NCBI GenBank assembly: GCA_001791425.1
Contig: MGEP01000039.1
Location: forward strand, 18,855-25,396
DNA from: Candidatus Uhrbacteria bacterium RIFCSPLOWO2_02_FULL_48_12
GTDB taxonomy: Bacteria > Patescibacteriota > Patescibacteriia > GWA2-46-9
Reading direction: 5' to 3'
DNA length: 6,542 bases
Shown: piece after piece, positions 5,706-6,542 of the stretch
How positions within the stretch are numbered: position 1 is the first letter of the stretch
Layout: each line of letters starts with the position of its first letter
Program-made: the position numbers and the translations under genes
The notes under the pieces: generated by a model
Told to the model about the DNA's origin: nothing
Databases searched by the model: none
The model's input: the letters and a program-made list of their open reading frames with translations, nothing else

Positions 5706-6149
5706 TCAATAAATTTTACACAGAACTTCGCCGCCGATTTTCTGACGGCGCGCCTGCCGATTGGTCATGAGACCATTGGAGGTAGATATTATGGCCAAAC
5801 CTAACCCGGACAGCACTACCGGCAGCTCACCATTGGAAACATATACCCGACGCGACGGCTTGCTCACGCGCTCAAGGTAACTAATAATCGGTTTTCCAGC
5901 CGCATCATATTTCAAGGTTATCCTTAATATATCTCCCCGGCCGCGTTTGGCCGCCCGACGGCTGGTGCTCGGCGACCACATCGTGGCTGCGGCATCACTG
6001 ATTTTTTCCACTCGCGCGAGATACCCTTCCTTGGCCAAAATTTCAGCCAAGGCAAATTTAATTTTTGAAAAAGGCACTACCACCTCGGACTTGTGCGCGA
6101 GGACGGCGTTCCTAATTCTGGTTAGCATGTCGGCTATGGGATCGGTCAT
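5706..6149 (-). CDS. rpsH: Small-subunit ribosomal protein uS8
   Basis: uS8 binds helix 21 of 16S rRNA in the central domain, and in E. coli it also represses its own operon by binding spc mRNA. From the ATG at 6149 the protein starts MTDPIADMLTRIRNA, the family signature, and has 147 residues. The C-terminal RNA-binding signature ISTSNGLMTNRQARRQKIGGEVLCKIY is intact. The usual bacterial length is about 130 to 138; the extra residues lie around 49-65 (SDAAATMWSPSTSRRAAKRG), a basic insertion between the two domains. A start five codons upstream at 6164 was rejected because it lies in the intergenic repeat. No Shine-Dalgarno sequence is visible. Confidence 0.96.
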   Translation of the reverse strand: MTDPIADMLTRIRNAVLAHKSEVVVPFSKIKFALAEILAKEGYLARVEKISDAAATMWSPSTSRRAAKRGRGDILRITLKYDAAGKPIISYLERVSKPSRRVYVSNGELPVVLSGLGLAIISTSNGLMTNRQARRQKIGGEVLCKIY

Positions 6150-6265
6150 AAAAAAATAACTCAAAATTCAAAAGGCAAAAGGCAAAAGTATATTGCAAAA
6201 TCCAAAAACTTTTGACCTTTGACTTGAAATTTTGAATTCTGAATTTTGAATTTTGAATTCATATT
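6147..6265. repeat. 119-base intergenic repeat, copy between rpsN and rpsH
   Basis: This is the second copy of the repeat at 3936-4054, in the same orientation, with 116 of 119 bases matching. It extends from the rpsH start codon to one base from the rpsN stop codon. It has two perfect GGCAAAA units where the other copy has three; the remaining unit reads TTCAAAA. It carries the same TTTTGAATT/GAATTC tract. Such near-identity in two spacers of one operon implies recent duplication, conversion or insertion. Confidence 0.9.
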
Positions 6266-6266
6266 T

Positions 6267-6461
6267 TTACCAGCTGGCCTTAACAACACCGGGAATCTCT
6301 CCCTTGGTCGCTAATTCACGAAAGCAAATTCGGCAAATATCAAACTGCCTCATATAAGCGCGTTTGCGGCCGCACCGCCAACACCGTCTAACCACCCGCG
6401 TTGAATACTTGGGCTTAACGCGCGAACGATTTGATTTTATGACTTGAGCTTTGGTAGCCAT
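6267..6461 (-). CDS. rpsN: Small-subunit ribosomal protein uS14, zinc-binding type
   Basis: uS14 belongs to the head of the 30S subunit. The 64 residues match the short, zinc-binding form (often written rpsZ or rpsN1) rather than the about 100-residue zinc-free form. The metal-binding cysteines are CWRC at 27-30 and CRIC at 43-46. The conserved GRKRAYMRQFDICRICFREL block and the C-terminal GEIPGVVKASW are intact. The N-terminus MATKAQVIKSNR is about three residues longer than usual. The position before rpsH is normal for the spc operon; rplE (uL5) would be expected just upstream, beyond the window edge. Confidence 0.97.
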   Translation of the reverse strand: MATKAQVIKSNRSRVKPKYSTRVVRRCWRCGRKRAYMRQFDICRICFRELATKGEIPGVVKASW

Positions 6462-6494
6462 AATGTATAAGTTTAAACACTAATTTCTATACCC

Positions 6495-6530
6495 ATACGA
6501 AAGTACGAAATCAATACGAATATACGAAAT
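6495..6530. repeat. Four TACGAA units upstream of rpsN
   Basis: TACGAA occurs at 6496, 6504, 6515 and 6523, that is, two pairs with an 8-base step offset by 19 bases. The units read as TTCGTA in the transcribed direction. They lie in the spacer (6462-6542) before rpsN. A weak promoter-like pair, TTGATT (6514-6509) and TATAGA (6491-6486) at 17-base spacing, overlaps them. The array is too short and irregular to be a CRISPR; it looks like a simple intergenic repeat. Confidence 0.7.
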
Positions 6531-6542
6531 ATCGTTTAATCC

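Noticed and set aside
6495..6530. CRISPR array
   Set aside because: The units are only 6-8 bases with spacers of 2-5 bases, far below CRISPR repeat and spacer sizes.

Overview
The window is a stretch of a bacterial spc-type ribosomal protein operon, and every gene lies on the minus strand. In transcription order (high to low coordinates) it reads rpsN (uS14, zinc type), rpsH (uS8), rplF (uL6), rplR (uL18), rpsE (uS5), rplO (uL15), secY, adk, map, and then a ruvX/yqgF gene cut by the left edge of the window. The gene order and all product calls rest on conserved motifs visible in the translations.

The likely source is a Candidate Phyla Radiation (Patescibacteria, probably Parcubacteria-like) genome. 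rpmD (uL30), normally between rpsE and rplO, is missing, and the 122-base spacer there is too small to hold it; loss of uL30 is a known CPR trait. The intergenic DNA is AT-rich and contains repeated TTTTGAATT/GGCAAAA and TACGAA units. None of the starts has a good Shine-Dalgarno sequence. TGA is used as a stop (secY, adk, map, rpsH), which argues against the code-25 lineages Gracilibacteria and Absconditabacteria. The phylum assignment is inference.

Region by region: 5706-6542 holds rpsN and rpsH, separated by one copy of a 119-base repeat. 4694-5605 holds rplF and rplR, nearly abutting. 4593-4693 is a spacer bounded by inverted repeats. 4061-4591 is rpsE, followed by the second copy of the 119-base repeat and then rplO (3507-3938). 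3349-3506 is another spacer bounded by inverted repeats, with promoter-like sequences and a 27-base palindrome. secY follows, then a possible promoter before the overlapping adk-map pair, and then a third inverted-repeat spacer leading into ruvX.

The ribosomal proteins build both subunits, SecY forms the membrane protein-export channel, Adk balances adenine nucleotides, and Map removes the initiator methionine from new proteins. RuvX acts in 16S rRNA maturation or in Holliday-junction processing. The unusual part is the spacers. Three junctions (rplR/rpsE, rplO/secY, map/ruvX) carry inverted repeats whose arms sit at or near the upstream stop codon and at the downstream start. Two others (rpsN/rpsH, rpsE/rplO) carry near-identical copies of one leader sequence. 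Whether these are small mobile elements or RNA structures linking stop to start cannot be settled from one window.
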